Both the position numbers and the translations under genes were made by a program. Shown in pieces: positions 47,257 through 57,608 of a DNA stretch of 64,000 nt; within the stretch, counting starts at the first letter, position 1, and each line of letters opens with the position of its first letter. The notes beneath the pieces were generated by a model. It had not been told where the DNA came from and made no database searches. It saw only the letters and a program-made list of their open reading frames with translations. Source of the stretch: Arachnia propionica (GTDB taxonomy: Bacteria > Actinomycetota > Actinomycetes > Propionibacteriales > Propionibacteriaceae); assembly GCF_003859805.1 (NCBI RefSeq), contig NZ_RQZG01000002.1, positions 1-64,000 of the forward strand. Reading direction: 5' to 3'.

Positions 47257-48053
47257 CTGGCCCTCTCCTGCTCGATGACCTGCTGGAACACCTCGATCGG
47301 TTGGGCCCCGGAGACCACCTGACCACCCACCACGAAAGTAGGGGTTGAACTGACCCCCAGCTGCTGCGCCTCGGCGCTGTCGGCGCGCACTGCCTGCCGG
47401 GTCTCCTCGGAGCGGTAGTCGGCCTCGAACCTCGCCATGTCCGCCACCCCCACCTGCTGAGCGATCTGCATCACCAGGTCGTCACCCACCGGCGGGTGAC
47501 CCTGGTTCGGCAACGCCTCGTAGAGCGCCAGCTGGAACTCCCAGAACAGCCCCTGCTGTCCCGCGGCCCGCGCCGCGGCAGCGGCGTTGACCGAGTCGTC
47601 GCCGAAGATCGCGAAGTCACGGAACTCGACGCGGAGCGTGCCGTCGTCGATGAGTGGCTGCAGCTTGGGCAGCGTCTCCTCCCCGAACACGGAGCAGAAC
47701 GGGCACCGGTAGTCGGCCCACTCGGTCATCACGACAGGGGCGTCGACGCGCCCCTTGGCCATCGGATCCCCCTCCTGGCGGCGTGGCAGCGACAGCAACG
47801 CCTCCTGCTGGCCCTGCGACGTCGTGGTCTGCCCTGCGGCAGTCGGATCGGCAGGGGCGGCGGGATCGCCCGGGGCTGCGGTGACCGTCACCGTCGCCGT
47901 CGCCGCCGGTTGTGCAGTCCGCTGCCCCTGCTGGCTGAACACGGCGATCCCGGCGACCGCCAGCACGGCGAGCACCGCCGTCGCGACCTTCCACGGGCGC
48001 GCCGGGTCCCCCTGCTGCACGTCGCCTGTCTCCTGTGCCGTCTCTTTGGCCAT
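47253..48053 (-). CDS. Membrane-anchored DsbA-like thioredoxin
   Basis: 266 residues. Single N-terminal membrane anchor (about 22-40), Ala/Thr/Pro-rich linker, then a thioredoxin-fold DSBA domain with CPFC (Cys117-Cys120) and cis-Pro motif GVSSTPTFVV. It oxidises or isomerises disulfides outside the membrane. ATG 48053 has GGAGAGGAA upstream. It precedes ccdA, a natural redox partner. Confidence 0.88.
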   Translation of the reverse strand: MAKETAQETGDVQQGDPARPWKVATAVLAVLAVAGIAVFSQQGQRTAQPAATATVTVTAAPGDPAAPADPTAAGQTTTSQGQQEALLSLPRRQEGDPMAKGRVDAPVVMTEWADYRCPFCSVFGEETLPKLQPLIDDGTLRVEFRDFAIFGDDSVNAAAAARAAGQQGLFWEFQLALYEALPNQGHPPVGDDLVMQIAQQVGVADMARFEADYRSEETRQAVRADSAEAQQLGVSSTPTFVVGGQVVSGAQPIEVFQQVIEQERAR

Positions 48054-48115
48054 GTTTCCTCTCCCCTCGGACGTCTGAAGAGAGTATGTCCACTTCGCGG
48101 CTGCTCCAAACCGGG

Positions 48116-48121
48116 TAAGAT
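48116..48121 (+). promoter_or_regulatory. Predicted -10 box of HelD gene
   Basis: TAAGAT directly precedes an in-frame GTG at 48122, so transcription would begin near 48128. That supports translation from TTG 48155 instead. Confidence 0.5.
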
Positions 48122-48154
48122 GTGTCGTTCCTTTTCACCAGTGAGGACCATCAG

Positions 48155-50332
48155 TTGACGACTTCCCGCGCCGACCTCCAGACCGAACTCGCCCTGGAGC
48201 AGGCCCACATCGACCGGGTCTACCAGCACCTCGAGACCTCGACGGCCAATGCGCGTTCCCTGGCCCGCACCGGGGCCGAGATCTACCTCACCGACCGCGC
48301 CGACTACCTCCGGGAAGAGGCCGGAACCGCACTGTTCGAGCGTGACGCCTTCGCCTACCAGGCCGCGAGACGGCTGGCCGTGCTCGACGCCGAGCACGAG
48401 GGACTGGTCTTCGGCAGGCTCGACCTGACCTTCCCGGAGACCCGCTACATCGGCAGGCTCGGGGTCCGCGACGACGAGTACGAACCGCTGGTCATCGACT
48501 GGCGGGCCCCCGCGGCGGAGCCCTTCTACCGCGCCACCCAGGCCAACCCGATGAACGTGATCCGACGGCGTGTCCTCAGCTGCCGCGACGACAAGGTGAT
48601 CGGCCTGGAGGACGACCTGTTGGACACCGAGGCCGAGACCGATCTGCCGATCCTGGGTGAAGGTGCCCTCATGGCGGCCCTGACCCGGGCGCGAGGTCGG
48701 ACCATGCGCGACATCGTCGCCACCATCCAGGCCGAGCAGGACGAGGCGATCCGTGCCCCCTACCAGGGATTCACCATCATCGGTGGCGGGCCCGGCACCG
48801 GCAAGACGGTGGTCGCCCTGCACCGGGCGGCCTTCCTGCTCTACACCAACCGCGCCCGATTGGAGAAGGGTGGGGTGCTGGTGGTGGGCCCGAGCGCGGT
48901 GTTCATGCACTACATCGAGCGGGTGCTGCCGGGACTGGGGGAGGACTCGGTGACCCTGCGCTCCATCGGTGGTGTCGCCGCCGATGCCCTCGGCATGGCC
49001 TCGGAACGTGTGGACCTGGCGGAGGCGGCCTCCCTCAAGGGGTCGCTGCGGATGTTGGGCATCCTGCGTCGTCTGGTGCGCCGCCCCTTCATCCCCGCCT
49101 CGGAGACCCTGCGGGTGACCGTCAAGGGGGAGGTCCTCACCCTTGACGCCATCGAACTCGCCGGGATCAGGGAGACCGTGCTGGGCAGCCAGCGGATGAA
49201 TCCCGGCCGTGCCGCCGCCGAGACCGCCGCCGTGCGGGCACTGGCCAACAAACTGACCGTCGACGTCGGCCTGGAGCCGGAGGAGATCGACGAGACCATC
49301 CGCGACCACCCTGCCTTCGCCATGTTCATGAACGCCTGGTGGCCCATGCTCGACGCCCCGACGGTGCTGGCCCGGCTGGCCGATCCCGAGATCCTCACCG
49401 AGTGCGCCCCGCAGCTGACCCAGCCGCAACGGGAAGCACTGGTGGACTCCTGGGCCTGGTTGCAGGCCGACGACTCCGGGGTGCGTGGCTGGTCCGTGGC
49501 CGACATGGCGCTGCTGGACGAACTGCTCGACATGCTGGGTCCCGTCCCTCAGGAGCCGGGTGAGGACCCGCTGTTCATCGGCCTGGACGACGTGCAGGAA
49601 CTGGTGACCACCGCCGATGTGCTGCGTCGGGAACGGGTCAGTGACCCCGACGACCTGCACTCCACCTTCGCCCACATCGTCGTCGACGAGGCCCAGGACA
49701 TCACCCCGATGCAGTGGCGGATGCTGCGTCGCCGAGGCCCGCAGGCCTCCTGGACGCTGGTCGGGGATCCCGCACAGAGTTCCTATCCCGATGCAACGGA
49801 GGCGGAACGGGCCCTCGACGACCTGGTGGGACGTGCCCCCCTGCGGCGCTTCACCCTGTCGACCAACTACCGTTCCCCCGCCGAGGTGTTCGACCTGGCG
49901 GCCAAGGTCATCACCCGGGTCTTCCCGGAGGCCACCCTGCCGAGGGCGGTGCGGACCACAGGACTGGAGCCGAGGCTGGTCCGCACCGATGCCGACCACC
50001 TGGCCCCGGCCATCCGGGACCAGCTGATCGACCTGGCCGGACACGTCAGCGGCACCATCGGCGTCGTGGTGCCACCGTCGCGGTTCCGTGAGGTGCAACG
50101 CCTGACCATGTCCGATCCCCGGCTCGCGGCCCTGGAGGACCGGCTGCTGGTCGTCACGGCCCTGCAGGCCAAGGGCCTGGAGTACGACGGTGTGCTGGTG
50201 CTCGCCCCTGACGAGATCGTCGCCGAGGCCCCCGGCGGGGAACGGGTGCTCTACGTCGCCCTGACCCGCGCCACCCAACGGATGACGGTCCTCGACATCG
50301 ACTCCTCCACCTGGCGGTCCGCCCTGGGCTGA
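48155..50332 (+). CDS. HelD-type RNA polymerase-associated helicase
   Basis: 725 residues. UvrD-like ATPase (GGGPGTGKTVVALHR, IVVDEAQDITPMQW, TLSTNYRSP, YVALTRATQ) with an N-terminal coiled coil (SRADLQTELALEQAHIDRVY) that enters RNA polymerase. HelD proteins clear RNA polymerase from DNA; HelR members give rifamycin tolerance. Start TTG 48155: GAGG lies 8 nt upstream and the -10 TAAGAT is at 48116-48121. A GTG at 48122 would sit before the likely transcription start. No rifamycin-associated element is seen upstream. Confidence 0.88.
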   Translation: MTTSRADLQTELALEQAHIDRVYQHLETSTANARSLARTGAEIYLTDRADYLREEAGTALFERDAFAYQAARRLAVLDAEHEGLVFGRLDLTFPETRYIGRLGVRDDEYEPLVIDWRAPAAEPFYRATQANPMNVIRRRVLSCRDDKVIGLEDDLLDTEAETDLPILGEGALMAALTRARGRTMRDIVATIQAEQDEAIRAPYQGFTIIGGGPGTGKTVVALHRAAFLLYTNRARLEKGGVLVVGPSAVFMHYIERVLPGLGEDSVTLRSIGGVAADALGMASERVDLAEAASLKGSLRMLGILRRLVRRPFIPASETLRVTVKGEVLTLDAIELAGIRETVLGSQRMNPGRAAAETAAVRALANKLTVDVGLEPEEIDETIRDHPAFAMFMNAWWPMLDAPTVLARLADPEILTECAPQLTQPQREALVDSWAWLQADDSGVRGWSVADMALLDELLDMLGPVPQEPGEDPLFIGLDDVQELVTTADVLRRERVSDPDDLHSTFAHIVVDEAQDITPMQWRMLRRRGPQASWTLVGDPAQSSYPDATEAERALDDLVGRAPLRRFTLSTNYRSPAEVFDLAAKVITRVFPEATLPRAVRTTGLEPRLVRTDADHLAPAIRDQLIDLAGHVSGTIGVVVPPSRFREVQRLTMSDPRLAALEDRLLVVTALQAKGLEYDGVLVLAPDEIVAEAPGGERVLYVALTRATQRMTVLDIDSSTWRSALG

Positions 50333-50333
50333 G

Positions 50334-51215
50334 TCAGCCGGAGCGCGGCCAGTCGAGGGCCTCCAGCACCTCGGAGGTGGCCTGCCAACGGTTCTGGGTG
50401 AAGAACTGCAGGCCGGGTGCGCCGTGGTCGATCAGTTCCCGGCACAAGGAGATGGCGCGGGCGAGCCCGATGCGTCGCACCTCGGCCGGGTCCTCGGCGG
50501 CCCGGAGCTCCGCCACGAAGTCGGCCGGCAGCTCACAGTCGGCCAGGGCCGCGAACCGTTCGATCTGGGTGATGACCGTGAGCGGTGCGATGCCCGGGAT
50601 GATCGGGATGTCACAGCCTCGGGCCCGGACCCGTTCCACCAGCTCCGCGTATCGGGAGGCCTCGAAGAACAGCTGCGTGATGGCGTACTGGGCCCCCGCC
50701 TCGGCCTTGGCCACCACGAGTCGTGCGTCCAGCTCGGGGTCGTTGTCGGGCTGGTGGACGTTCGGGAAGGCCGCCACCCCGACGCAGAAATCCCCGTGGG
50801 CCTTGATGAAACGCACCAGTTCCGTGGCATTGCCGAGACCTTCCGGGTGCTGCCGCCACGGCTGCTGCGGTCCTCCCGGCATGTCGCCACGGATCGCCAG
50901 GATGTCACGCACCCCCGCCTGCTGGAACGCCTCCAGGGTTCGGGTGAGGTCAGCACGACTCTGCGAGACGCAGGTCAGGTGTCCCACCACCGTCGCGTGC
51001 CGGGTCTCGGCCAGGGCCGCCGTCGCCGCGACGGTGCGGTCGCGGGTGGACCCGGAGGCCCCGTAGGTCACCGACAAGAACGCCGGACGATACGCGGCGA
51101 GCCTCGCCACCGAGGTGTCGAACCTGGGCCGTTCCTCCTCACTGCGGGGTGGGAAGAACTCGAAGCTGAGCAGTGGCGAGGAGGAATTGGCCAGGAGATC
51201 GGCGACGGACTGCAT
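50334..51215 (-). CDS. metF: 5,10-methylenetetrahydrofolate reductase
   Basis: 293 residues. FAD enzyme making 5-methyl-THF for methionine synthesis. Conserved LLSFEFFPPRSEEE, SVTYGASGSTRDRT, DILAIRGD and QLFFEASRY segments. The ATG at 51215 sits 7 nt from TATCCT (51228-51223, minus), implying a leaderless transcript. Convergent with helD, stop codons 1 nt apart. Confidence 0.95.
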   Translation of the reverse strand: MQSVADLLANSSSPLLSFEFFPPRSEEERPRFDTSVARLAAYRPAFLSVTYGASGSTRDRTVAATAALAETRHATVVGHLTCVSQSRADLTRTLEAFQQAGVRDILAIRGDMPGGPQQPWRQHPEGLGNATELVRFIKAHGDFCVGVAAFPNVHQPDNDPELDARLVVAKAEAGAQYAITQLFFEASRYAELVERVRARGCDIPIIPGIAPLTVITQIERFAALADCELPADFVAELRAAEDPAEVRRIGLARAISLCRELIDHGAPGLQFFTQNRWQATSEVLEALDWPRSG

Positions 51216-51222
51216 GGCCACA

Positions 51223-51232
51223 AGGATAGGGT
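51223..51232. promoter_or_regulatory. Overlapping divergent -10 boxes of metF and polyprenyl synthase
   Basis: Minus-strand TATCCT (51228-51223) and plus-strand TAGGGT (51227-51232) share two bases. Each is exactly 7 nt from its start codon (51215 and 51240). The two promoters cannot be melted independently, so they probably compete. Confidence 0.65.
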
Positions 51233-51239
51233 GCTGACC

Positions 51240-52316
51240 ATGCCCACGCCGTTTGCCGACGACCCGCTGGCCCCGGCCTTCACCGAATCCGTGGCCGCAG
51301 CGATCACCACCTTCCTGGACTCCAGGACCGCTCTGGCCGAGCACATCGGCGCTCTTCCCGTGCTGGAGCAGGCCCGCGTCGCGACCTCCGGTGGGAAGCG
51401 GTTGCGCCCCGCCTTCTGCTACTGGGGGCATGCCGCGGTGGCCCGTCCCGACGACCACGGGGCCCTGATCCGGGCGGCCAGTTCCCTGGAGCTGCTCCAC
51501 GCCTCCCTGCTGGTCCATGACGACCTCATCGACGCCTCCGACACCCGGCGGGGAATGCCCGCCGCCCACCGTGCCTTCGCGGCCACCCTCGGCGGGGAGC
51601 GGGCCGAGGCCTTCGGGGTGGCGGCGGCGATCCTGACCGGCGATGTCCTGTTCGACCTCAGCGTGACGATGTTCGAGAGCTCCGGGTTGACCCGCGAGGC
51701 ACTGGAGCGCGGCCGTCCTGTGCTCCAGGAGATGCGTCACGAGGTGTTGCTCGGCCAGTACGTCGATGTCGCAGCCGGATTCGACGCCACCGGCGTGGGG
51801 AGTCCGGAGCAGCTGCTGGAACAGGCCGAACGGGTGCTGGAGTACAAATCGGCCCGCTACTCGGTGGCCCGTCCCCTGCAGCTCGGTGCCTCCCTGGCCG
51901 GGGGCACGATCACGCAGGTCGCGGCGCTGGGGGCCTTCGGGTCCCTCATCGGTCAGGCCTTCCAGCTGCGCGACGACGTCCTCGGGGTCTTCGGGGACCC
52001 GGAGGTGACCGGCAAACCGGCGGGTGATGACCTCAGGGAGGGCAAACGCACCGTGCTCGTCCTGGCCGCGCTGGGGGGAAGCGACGACACGGACCGCGAC
52101 CGGCTGCTCTCCGTCCTGGGGCATCCCACAGATCCGGCGGGCATTGACCGGGCACGTAGGATCATCATGGACTCAGGCGCCCTCCAGGCCGTCGAGTCCC
52201 GGATCGAGGCGAGCCATGCCCAAGCCCTGGCGCAGCTGAGGTCCGCTGACCTGAGTTCCGAGGCCGTCCAGGCCCTCACCCAGCTAGCAGAACGGGCCAT
52301 CCACCGTGACCGTTGA
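51240..52316 (+). CDS. Polyprenyl (geranylgeranyl-type) diphosphate synthase
   Basis: 358 residues, all-alpha prenyltransferase. First Asp-rich motif [13 protein letters not shown] (94-98) and second [21 protein letters not shown] near the N-terminus. Residue +4/5 before the first motif are small (ASLLV), suggesting a product of C20 or longer, for menaquinone or wall lipid carriers. ATG 51240 is leaderless by a TAGGGT box. Confidence 0.92.
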   Translation: MPTPFADDPLAPAFTESVAAAITTFLDSRTALAEHIGALPVLEQARVATSGGKRLRPAFCYWGHAAVARPDDHGALIRAASSLELLHASLLVHDDLIDASDTRRGMPAAHRAFAATLGGERAEAFGVAAAILTGDVLFDLSVTMFESSGLTREALERGRPVLQEMRHEVLLGQYVDVAAGFDATGVGSPEQLLEQAERVLEYKSARYSVARPLQLGASLAGGTITQVAALGAFGSLIGQAFQLRDDVLGVFGDPEVTGKPAGDDLREGKRTVLVLAALGGSDDTDRDRLLSVLGHPTDPAGIDRARRIIMDSGALQAVESRIEASHAQALAQLRSADLSSEAVQALTQLAERAIHRDR

Positions 52317-54684
52317 CATCCAGGGCCTGACCAGTGCCGAGGTGGCCGAGCGCGTCCGTGACGGTCGCGTCAACACCCTTCCCGAACGCTCCGGCCGCAC
52401 CACCTGGCAGATCATCTCGGCGAACGTCTTCACCCGGGTCAACGCGATGCTGGCGGCCCTGTTCGTCATCGTGGCGATGACCGGGGAATTGATCCAGGGG
52501 GCGTTCGCGCTGCTCATCATCGCCAACTCCGTCATCGGCATGATCCAGGAGCTGCGTGCCAAGAAGACCCTGGACAACCTCGCGGTGATCGGTGAGGCCC
52601 ACCCCGTGGTGATCCGTGACGGTGAACGCCGTTCCATCCCCAGGGACGAGGTGGTGATCGACGACCTCATCGCCCTGTCACCCGGGGACCAGGTGGTGGT
52701 CGACGGCGTGGTCGAGACGGCCGACTACCTCGAGGTGGACGAGTCGATGCTGACCGGCGAGGCCGACCCGATGGCCAAGGGCCCGGGCGACGAGCTGTTC
52801 TCCGGGGCCTTCGTCGTCGCCGGGTCAGGGGTGTACCGGGCGACGAAGGTGGGGGCGGATGCCTATGCGGCACAGATCACCGCGCAGGCCGCGAAGTTCA
52901 CCCTGGTCAACTCGGAGCTGCGCGCCGGTATCGACTCCATCCTGAAGTTCGTCACCTGGCTGCTCATCCCGGCCGGGGTGTTGACCGTCTGGGTGCAGTT
53001 GGGGCAGCAGAGTCAGGGCTGGAAGGATTCGGCACTCGGAATGGTGGCCACCCTCGTGCCGATGATCCCCGAGGGACTGGTGCTGCTCACCTCGATGGCC
53101 TTCGCACTCGGCGTGATCCGGCTGGGCCGTCGCAAGTGTCTGGTGCAGGAGCTGCCCGCCATCGAGGGTCTGGCCCGGGTGAGCGTGGTGTGCGCGGACA
53201 AGACCGGCACGCTGACCAGCAACGCCATGCAGCTCGGCGAGCTGATCCCACTGGCCGAGGACGAGGCCCGGTCCCGGGAGGTGCTGCGGCAGCTGGCCGC
53301 CTCGGACCCCACCCCGAATGCCTCGATGCAGGCCATCAAGGACTCGCTCGGTACCGCCGAGGCACCGTGGCCGGTCGTGGCACGGGCCCCCTTCACCTCC
53401 GCGAAGAAGTGGTCAGGGGTGTCCTTCGAGGGGCACGGCGACTGGGTGCTGGGGGCACCGGACGTGCTCGCCCCGGCCGAGATCGCCGCCCGGGCGGAGG
53501 AGATCGGCGCGACGGGGCGTCGGGTGCTGGTGCTGGGTCGAGCCTCGGTCCGGGTCGATGACGGGGCTGCCCCCGGTGACGTGACCCCGACGGCACTGCT
53601 GGTGCTGGATCAGACGGTCCGCCCCGATGCCGCCGACACGCTCGCGTACTTCAATGACCAGGACGTGGCCATCAAGGTGATCTCCGGTGACAACGCCGCC
53701 TCGGTGGGGGCCGTCACCCGGTCACTGGGGGTCTCGGTGGCGGACGCCGTGGACGCCCGGACCCTGCCCACCGACGAGGTGGCCTTCACCGATCGGGTGG
53801 CGGAGGCCGATGTGTTCGGCCGGGTCACCCCGCAGCAGAAGCGGGCGATGGTGGGGGCGCTGCAGAGCCGCGGTCACACCGTCGCGATGACCGGTGACGG
53901 GGTCAACGACGTGCTGGCCCTCAAGGACGCCGACCTGGGTGTGGCGATGGGCTCCGGCTCCGCCGCCACCCGCGCCGTCGCGCAGATCGTGCTGCTGGAT
54001 GACCGGTTCGCCACCCTGCCCCATGTGGTGGCGGAGGGTCGCCGGGTGATCGGCAACATCGAGCGGGTGGCGAAGCTGTTCCTCACCAAGACCGTCTACG
54101 CGGTGCTGTTGGCCCTGGCGATCGGGCTCATGGGGCTGCCCAGCCCGTTCCTGCCGTTGCAGATGACGGTGGTGGGTTGGTTCACCATCGGGATTCCCGC
54201 CTTCCTGCTGTCGCTGGCCCCGAACAAGGAACGGGCCCGCCCCGGTTTCGTGCGTCGGGTGCTGTCCCTCGCGGTGCCGTCGGGGATCGTCGTGGGTCTG
54301 GTGACGACGGTGACCTACGTCATGACCCGCGGCTTCGGCCCGGTCGGTGAGGCCGTACGGGTCCAGTCCTCGACGGCTGCTCTGGCGGCGCTGATCATCA
54401 CCGCCACCTGGGTGTTGGCGGTCGTCGCCCGGCCGTGGGTGTGGTGGCGGCTCGGCCTGGTGGTCTTCGCCTACCTCTTCTACACGGCCATGTTCCTGTT
54501 GCCCTTCGCCCAGGAGCAGCTGAGACTGGACCTGTCGAACCCGGGCACCATGACCGTCGGTCTGGTCGCCGGCCTGATCGGGGCGGGGCTGGTGGAGATC
54601 GCCTGGTGGCTGACCGCCCGCATGCGCGGCGAACGACCCCGCCTGTGGCGCGTGGCCGATCCGACTGCTGAGAGCGGCCTGTGA
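52306..54684 (+). CDS. P-type cation ATPase (CtpE-like)
   Basis: 792 residues. Phosphorylation motif DKTGTLT (Asp298), actuator LTGEADP, P-domain [21 protein letters not shown], and PEGLVLL in the membrane helix. Missing N-terminal metal-binding domains and the PEGL motif resemble mycobacterial CtpE (Ca2+ uptake, wall stability). GTG 52306 overlaps the preceding gene by 11 nt. Ion specificity is not certain. Confidence 0.85.
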   Translation: MTVDIQGLTSAEVAERVRDGRVNTLPERSGRTTWQIISANVFTRVNAMLAALFVIVAMTGELIQGAFALLIIANSVIGMIQELRAKKTLDNLAVIGEAHPVVIRDGERRSIPRDEVVIDDLIALSPGDQVVVDGVVETADYLEVDESMLTGEADPMAKGPGDELFSGAFVVAGSGVYRATKVGADAYAAQITAQAAKFTLVNSELRAGIDSILKFVTWLLIPAGVLTVWVQLGQQSQGWKDSALGMVATLVPMIPEGLVLLTSMAFALGVIRLGRRKCLVQELPAIEGLARVSVVCADKTGTLTSNAMQLGELIPLAEDEARSREVLRQLAASDPTPNASMQAIKDSLGTAEAPWPVVARAPFTSAKKWSGVSFEGHGDWVLGAPDVLAPAEIAARAEEIGATGRRVLVLGRASVRVDDGAAPGDVTPTALLVLDQTVRPDAADTLAYFNDQDVAIKVISGDNAASVGAVTRSLGVSVADAVDARTLPTDEVAFTDRVAEADVFGRVTPQQKRAMVGALQSRGHTVAMTGDGVNDVLALKDADLGVAMGSGSAATRAVAQIVLLDDRFATLPHVVAEGRRVIGNIERVAKLFLTKTVYAVLLALAIGLMGLPSPFLPLQMTVVGWFTIGIPAFLLSLAPNKERARPGFVRRVLSLAVPSGIVVGLVTTVTYVMTRGFGPVGEAVRVQSSTAALAALIITATWVLAVVARPWVWWRLGLVVFAYLFYTAMFLLPFAQEQLRLDLSNPGTMTVGLVAGLIGAGLVEIAWWLTARMRGERPRLWRVADPTAESGL

Positions 54685-54706
54685 GGCCCGGGGTGGGCAG
54701 GACCGT

Positions 54707-55324
54707 TCAGGAGCGGATGGCCTGGGCCAGGAAACCCTGCCCCTTCGGGTCGGCATGCCAGGAGTCGCGGAGCAGGCGGGAGATCTCACCCACCTCGTCG
54801 AGCCCGGGGGTGCCCGTCAGCAACACCCGCCGTGCCCCGACCTCGACCAACCGCTGCACCCGGTCGGGTGAGAACCTGCCCGCGACGAACCACGGGCGCG
54901 CCTCCGGTGACAACGGCGGATCGCTCACCATCGCCGCTGTGATGAGCTGGGGGGCGGCCCCGTCGAGGACCAGGAAGTCATGGGGCGATTCCACCCGCAC
55001 CGACCGCCGGTCCCCCACCCGCCAGCCGAGCAACGTGTACGGGTGAGGTCGCGCCATCCGTCGCCCCGGCCACCCCGTGGCGACGATGACATCCCCTCCG
55101 GCCCCCAGGACGTCGTGGGCCAACAGCACCTGCCGTCCCCACTGTCTGTTCAGCTCCAGCCAACGGCGGTGGGTCTCCTGCGCATCGACGGTGCTGGTGG
55201 TGACGACGAGATCGACCCCGGCCCCGGCCAACCCCTCCAACCGGGACGCGGCCTCGACCAACGGCAGGGTCACGGCGAGCCGACACAGCAGCAGCCGGGA
55301 GCGAAGACTCACGAGAGCAGTCAT
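54707..55324 (-). CDS. Uncharacterised protein, weak TenI/ThiE-like TIM barrel
   Basis: 205 residues. Segments GVDLVVTTSTVDAQET, PYTLLGWRVGDRRSVR, FVAGRFSPDRVQRLVEVGARRVLLTG suggest a half-size TIM barrel like TenI or thiamine-phosphate synthase, but key pyrophosphate-site residues are not clear. ATG 55324 follows TAGGCT by 6 nt. Function unresolved. Confidence 0.5.
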   Translation of the reverse strand: MTALVSLRSRLLLCRLAVTLPLVEAASRLEGLAGAGVDLVVTTSTVDAQETHRRWLELNRQWGRQVLLAHDVLGAGGDVIVATGWPGRRMARPHPYTLLGWRVGDRRSVRVESPHDFLVLDGAAPQLITAAMVSDPPLSPEARPWFVAGRFSPDRVQRLVEVGARRVLLTGTPGLDEVGEISRLLRDSWHADPKGQGFLAQAIRS

Positions 55325-55442
55325 GTGAACAGCCTATGCGGCGCGCCGGGGTGAGCGAGTGGGCTGCGACGGCCCTACACTTCCTCTGAGCGGACCAAAC
55401 GGTCAGCGTCAGCATGCACGAGTACGACTGGGAATGGTGCCA

Positions 55443-57557
55443 ATGAGCAGTACGTTCGACCCGATGGTCGGCCACGTGCTGGAGGGTCGCTACGAGATCC
55501 TCGCGAAACTTGCTCGCGGCGGCATGGCGACGGTGTACCGGGCACGTGACTCGCGGCTGCAGCGGATCGTCGCCGTCAAGATCATGCGCGCCGACCTGGG
55601 CGAGGACGACGAGTTCGTCGCGAAGTTCGACCGCGAGGCCCGCTCAGCAGCCCTGATCAGCCACCCCGCGGTCGTCAGCATCTTCGACCAGGGCATCTCC
55701 TTGGGCCAGCCCTACATCGTCATGGAATACGTCGAGGGCGAGACCCTGCGACGCCTCATCAGCCGAGAGGCGCCCCTGCCTCCCCTGACGGCCCTCGACT
55801 ACCTCGACCCCATCGCCTCCGCACTCGCGGCCGCCCACGAGGTCGGCATCGTCCACCGCGACATCAAACCCGAGAACGTGCTGATCTCCACCCGCGGCCA
55901 GATCAAGGTCGCCGACTTCGGCCTGGCCCGGGAGGAGCACTCCCCCCAGATGACGGCGACGGGGGTCCTCGTCGGCACGGCATCCTACCTGCCACCGGAA
56001 CTGGTCACCCACGCCCGACCGGACGCCCGCAGCGACATCTACTCCACCGGCATCCTGTTCTTCGAGCTGCTGACCGGCCGCAAACCCCACGTGGGCGAGA
56101 ACAACTACCAGATCGCCTACCTGCACGTGAACAGTGACGTTCCCGCACCGTCGGCAAAGCTGCGGGAACTGGAGCTCCCCGGTTTCATCCCCGACTACAT
56201 CGACGCCCTGGTGGCCTACTGCACCACCCGTGACCACACCAGTCGACTCAGCGACGGCCGGGAACTGGTGGACAAGCTGCGCATCGTCCGTCAGGAACTG
56301 ACCGACCACCCCGGCCAGCACAACCCCGACCTGGCCGCCGAGCTGCGCCCCGCCCAGGTGGACCCCGACGCCCCCACACAGCAGATCTCCCCCAAGCCGG
56401 AGCCCCGCCCCCGGCCCCTCAAGGAGGTCCCAACCCGTACGTTGCACCGTGCCCGACGCTCCGCGATCCACCGGGAGACCTCGGAGCCGGTCTCACCGAC
56501 GGCGGAGACCGTCATCGTCTCCACCCCCGCCACCGAGACCACCCTGATCCGGTCGGGTCGCCCACCACGAGCAGGCCGACCCTTCCCCACCTCGCCGAAC
56601 CTCGCCGAACCGGCCTCCTCACAGCGCACACCGCTGTTCCCGCATCTCAGCATCAGCAACGATCCCGTCCATCGGCGACGGCGCGGCGTCATCCTGGTGC
56701 TGGCCGTGCTGCTGCTGACCGTCCTGATCACCGTCGGCTCCTGGTGGTGGGCCTCCGGCCGATACACCACCTCCCCGGACCTGGGTCAGGTCACGTTCGA
56801 GCAGGCCGTCGCCGCCATCGACGCCAACGATCTCAGGGCGAAGAAGGTGGAGGCCTACTCCGAGACCGTCCCCGCCGGACAGGTCATCTCCACCGACCCC
56901 ACCGGAGGGCAGCGCGTCCTGCGCGGCTCCGAGGTGACGGTCACCCTGTCCAGGGGACCGGAGCGCTACCCCGTCCCGGATCTGACCGACAAGTCACTCG
57001 ACGAGGCACGCAGCCTGCTGGAGGAGGTCCACCTCGGGGTCGGCAGCGTCACCGAGGCGTGGTCCCCCACCGTGGTCAAGGGCAATGTCATCTCCACCGC
57101 GGAGCAGGCGGGTACGCTCCTGCCCCCGAGAACCACCGTCGACCTCACCGTCAGCGCCGGTCCCGAACCGATCACCGTCGAGAACTTCGAGGGACGGGAT
57201 GCGGATGCCGCCGTGAAGAAGCTCGAGGGCCTGGGACTGCACGTCTCGGTCTCCGAGGAGCACTCCCCGACGGTGCCCGCGGGTCGGGTGATCTCCCAGA
57301 CCCCCAACCAGGGCGAGGTGTACCGGGGCAGCACCATCACCATCACCAGGTCACTCGGACCGGAGATGGTCGAGGTGCCGGACGTGAAGTGGAAGAAACG
57401 TGAGGATGCCGAACGCATCATGAAGAATGCGGGGCTGACCCCCCGTTTCGTCGAGGCCCCTTTCATCGGCAACGTCGTGGGATGGGTGACCGGTATCGAA
57501 CCCGCCGCGGGCACCAGTGTGCCGAAGGGCAGTGAGGTGGAGCTGCGACTGGGCTGA
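55443..57557 (+). CDS. PASTA-domain serine/threonine protein kinase
   Basis: 704 residues. Kinase domain 15-280: RGGMATVYRA, VAVKIM (Lys46), HRDIKPEN (Asp140), DFGLA. Then a Pro/Arg-rich juxtamembrane stretch, one membrane helix (about 420-440, GVILVLAVLLLTVLITVG) and PASTA repeats to the end that sense muropeptides or lipid II. It is a PknB-type regulator of wall growth. ATG 55443 gives the normal N-terminus; an ATG at 55434 or earlier extension is possible. Confidence 0.92.
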   Translation: MSSTFDPMVGHVLEGRYEILAKLARGGMATVYRARDSRLQRIVAVKIMRADLGEDDEFVAKFDREARSAALISHPAVVSIFDQGISLGQPYIVMEYVEGETLRRLISREAPLPPLTALDYLDPIASALAAAHEVGIVHRDIKPENVLISTRGQIKVADFGLAREEHSPQMTATGVLVGTASYLPPELVTHARPDARSDIYSTGILFFELLTGRKPHVGENNYQIAYLHVNSDVPAPSAKLRELELPGFIPDYIDALVAYCTTRDHTSRLSDGRELVDKLRIVRQELTDHPGQHNPDLAAELRPAQVDPDAPTQQISPKPEPRPRPLKEVPTRTLHRARRSAIHRETSEPVSPTAETVIVSTPATETTLIRSGRPPRAGRPFPTSPNLAEPASSQRTPLFPHLSISNDPVHRRRRGVILVLAVLLLTVLITVGSWWWASGRYTTSPDLGQVTFEQAVAAIDANDLRAKKVEAYSETVPAGQVISTDPTGGQRVLRGSEVTVTLSRGPERYPVPDLTDKSLDEARSLLEEVHLGVGSVTEAWSPTVVKGNVISTAEQAGTLLPPRTTVDLTVSAGPEPITVENFEGRDADAAVKKLEGLGLHVSVSEEHSPTVPAGRVISQTPNQGEVYRGSTITITRSLGPEMVEVPDVKWKKREDAERIMKNAGLTPRFVEAPFIGNVVGWVTGIEPAAGTSVPKGSEVELRLG

Positions 57558-57608
57558 GCGGCCACGTCGAGGACGCATCCCGAGGCCGGGATCATCTAGG
57601 ATGGCCCG

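Noticed and set aside
46436-47326. 361-residue reading of the zinc-ribbon gene
   Set aside because: The extra part is ccdA read out of frame; the 64-residue product has its own ribosome site.
51216-52124. Long in-frame extension upstream of metF
   Set aside because: It lies antisense to the prenyl synthase; metF has its family N-terminus and a promoter box at 51215.
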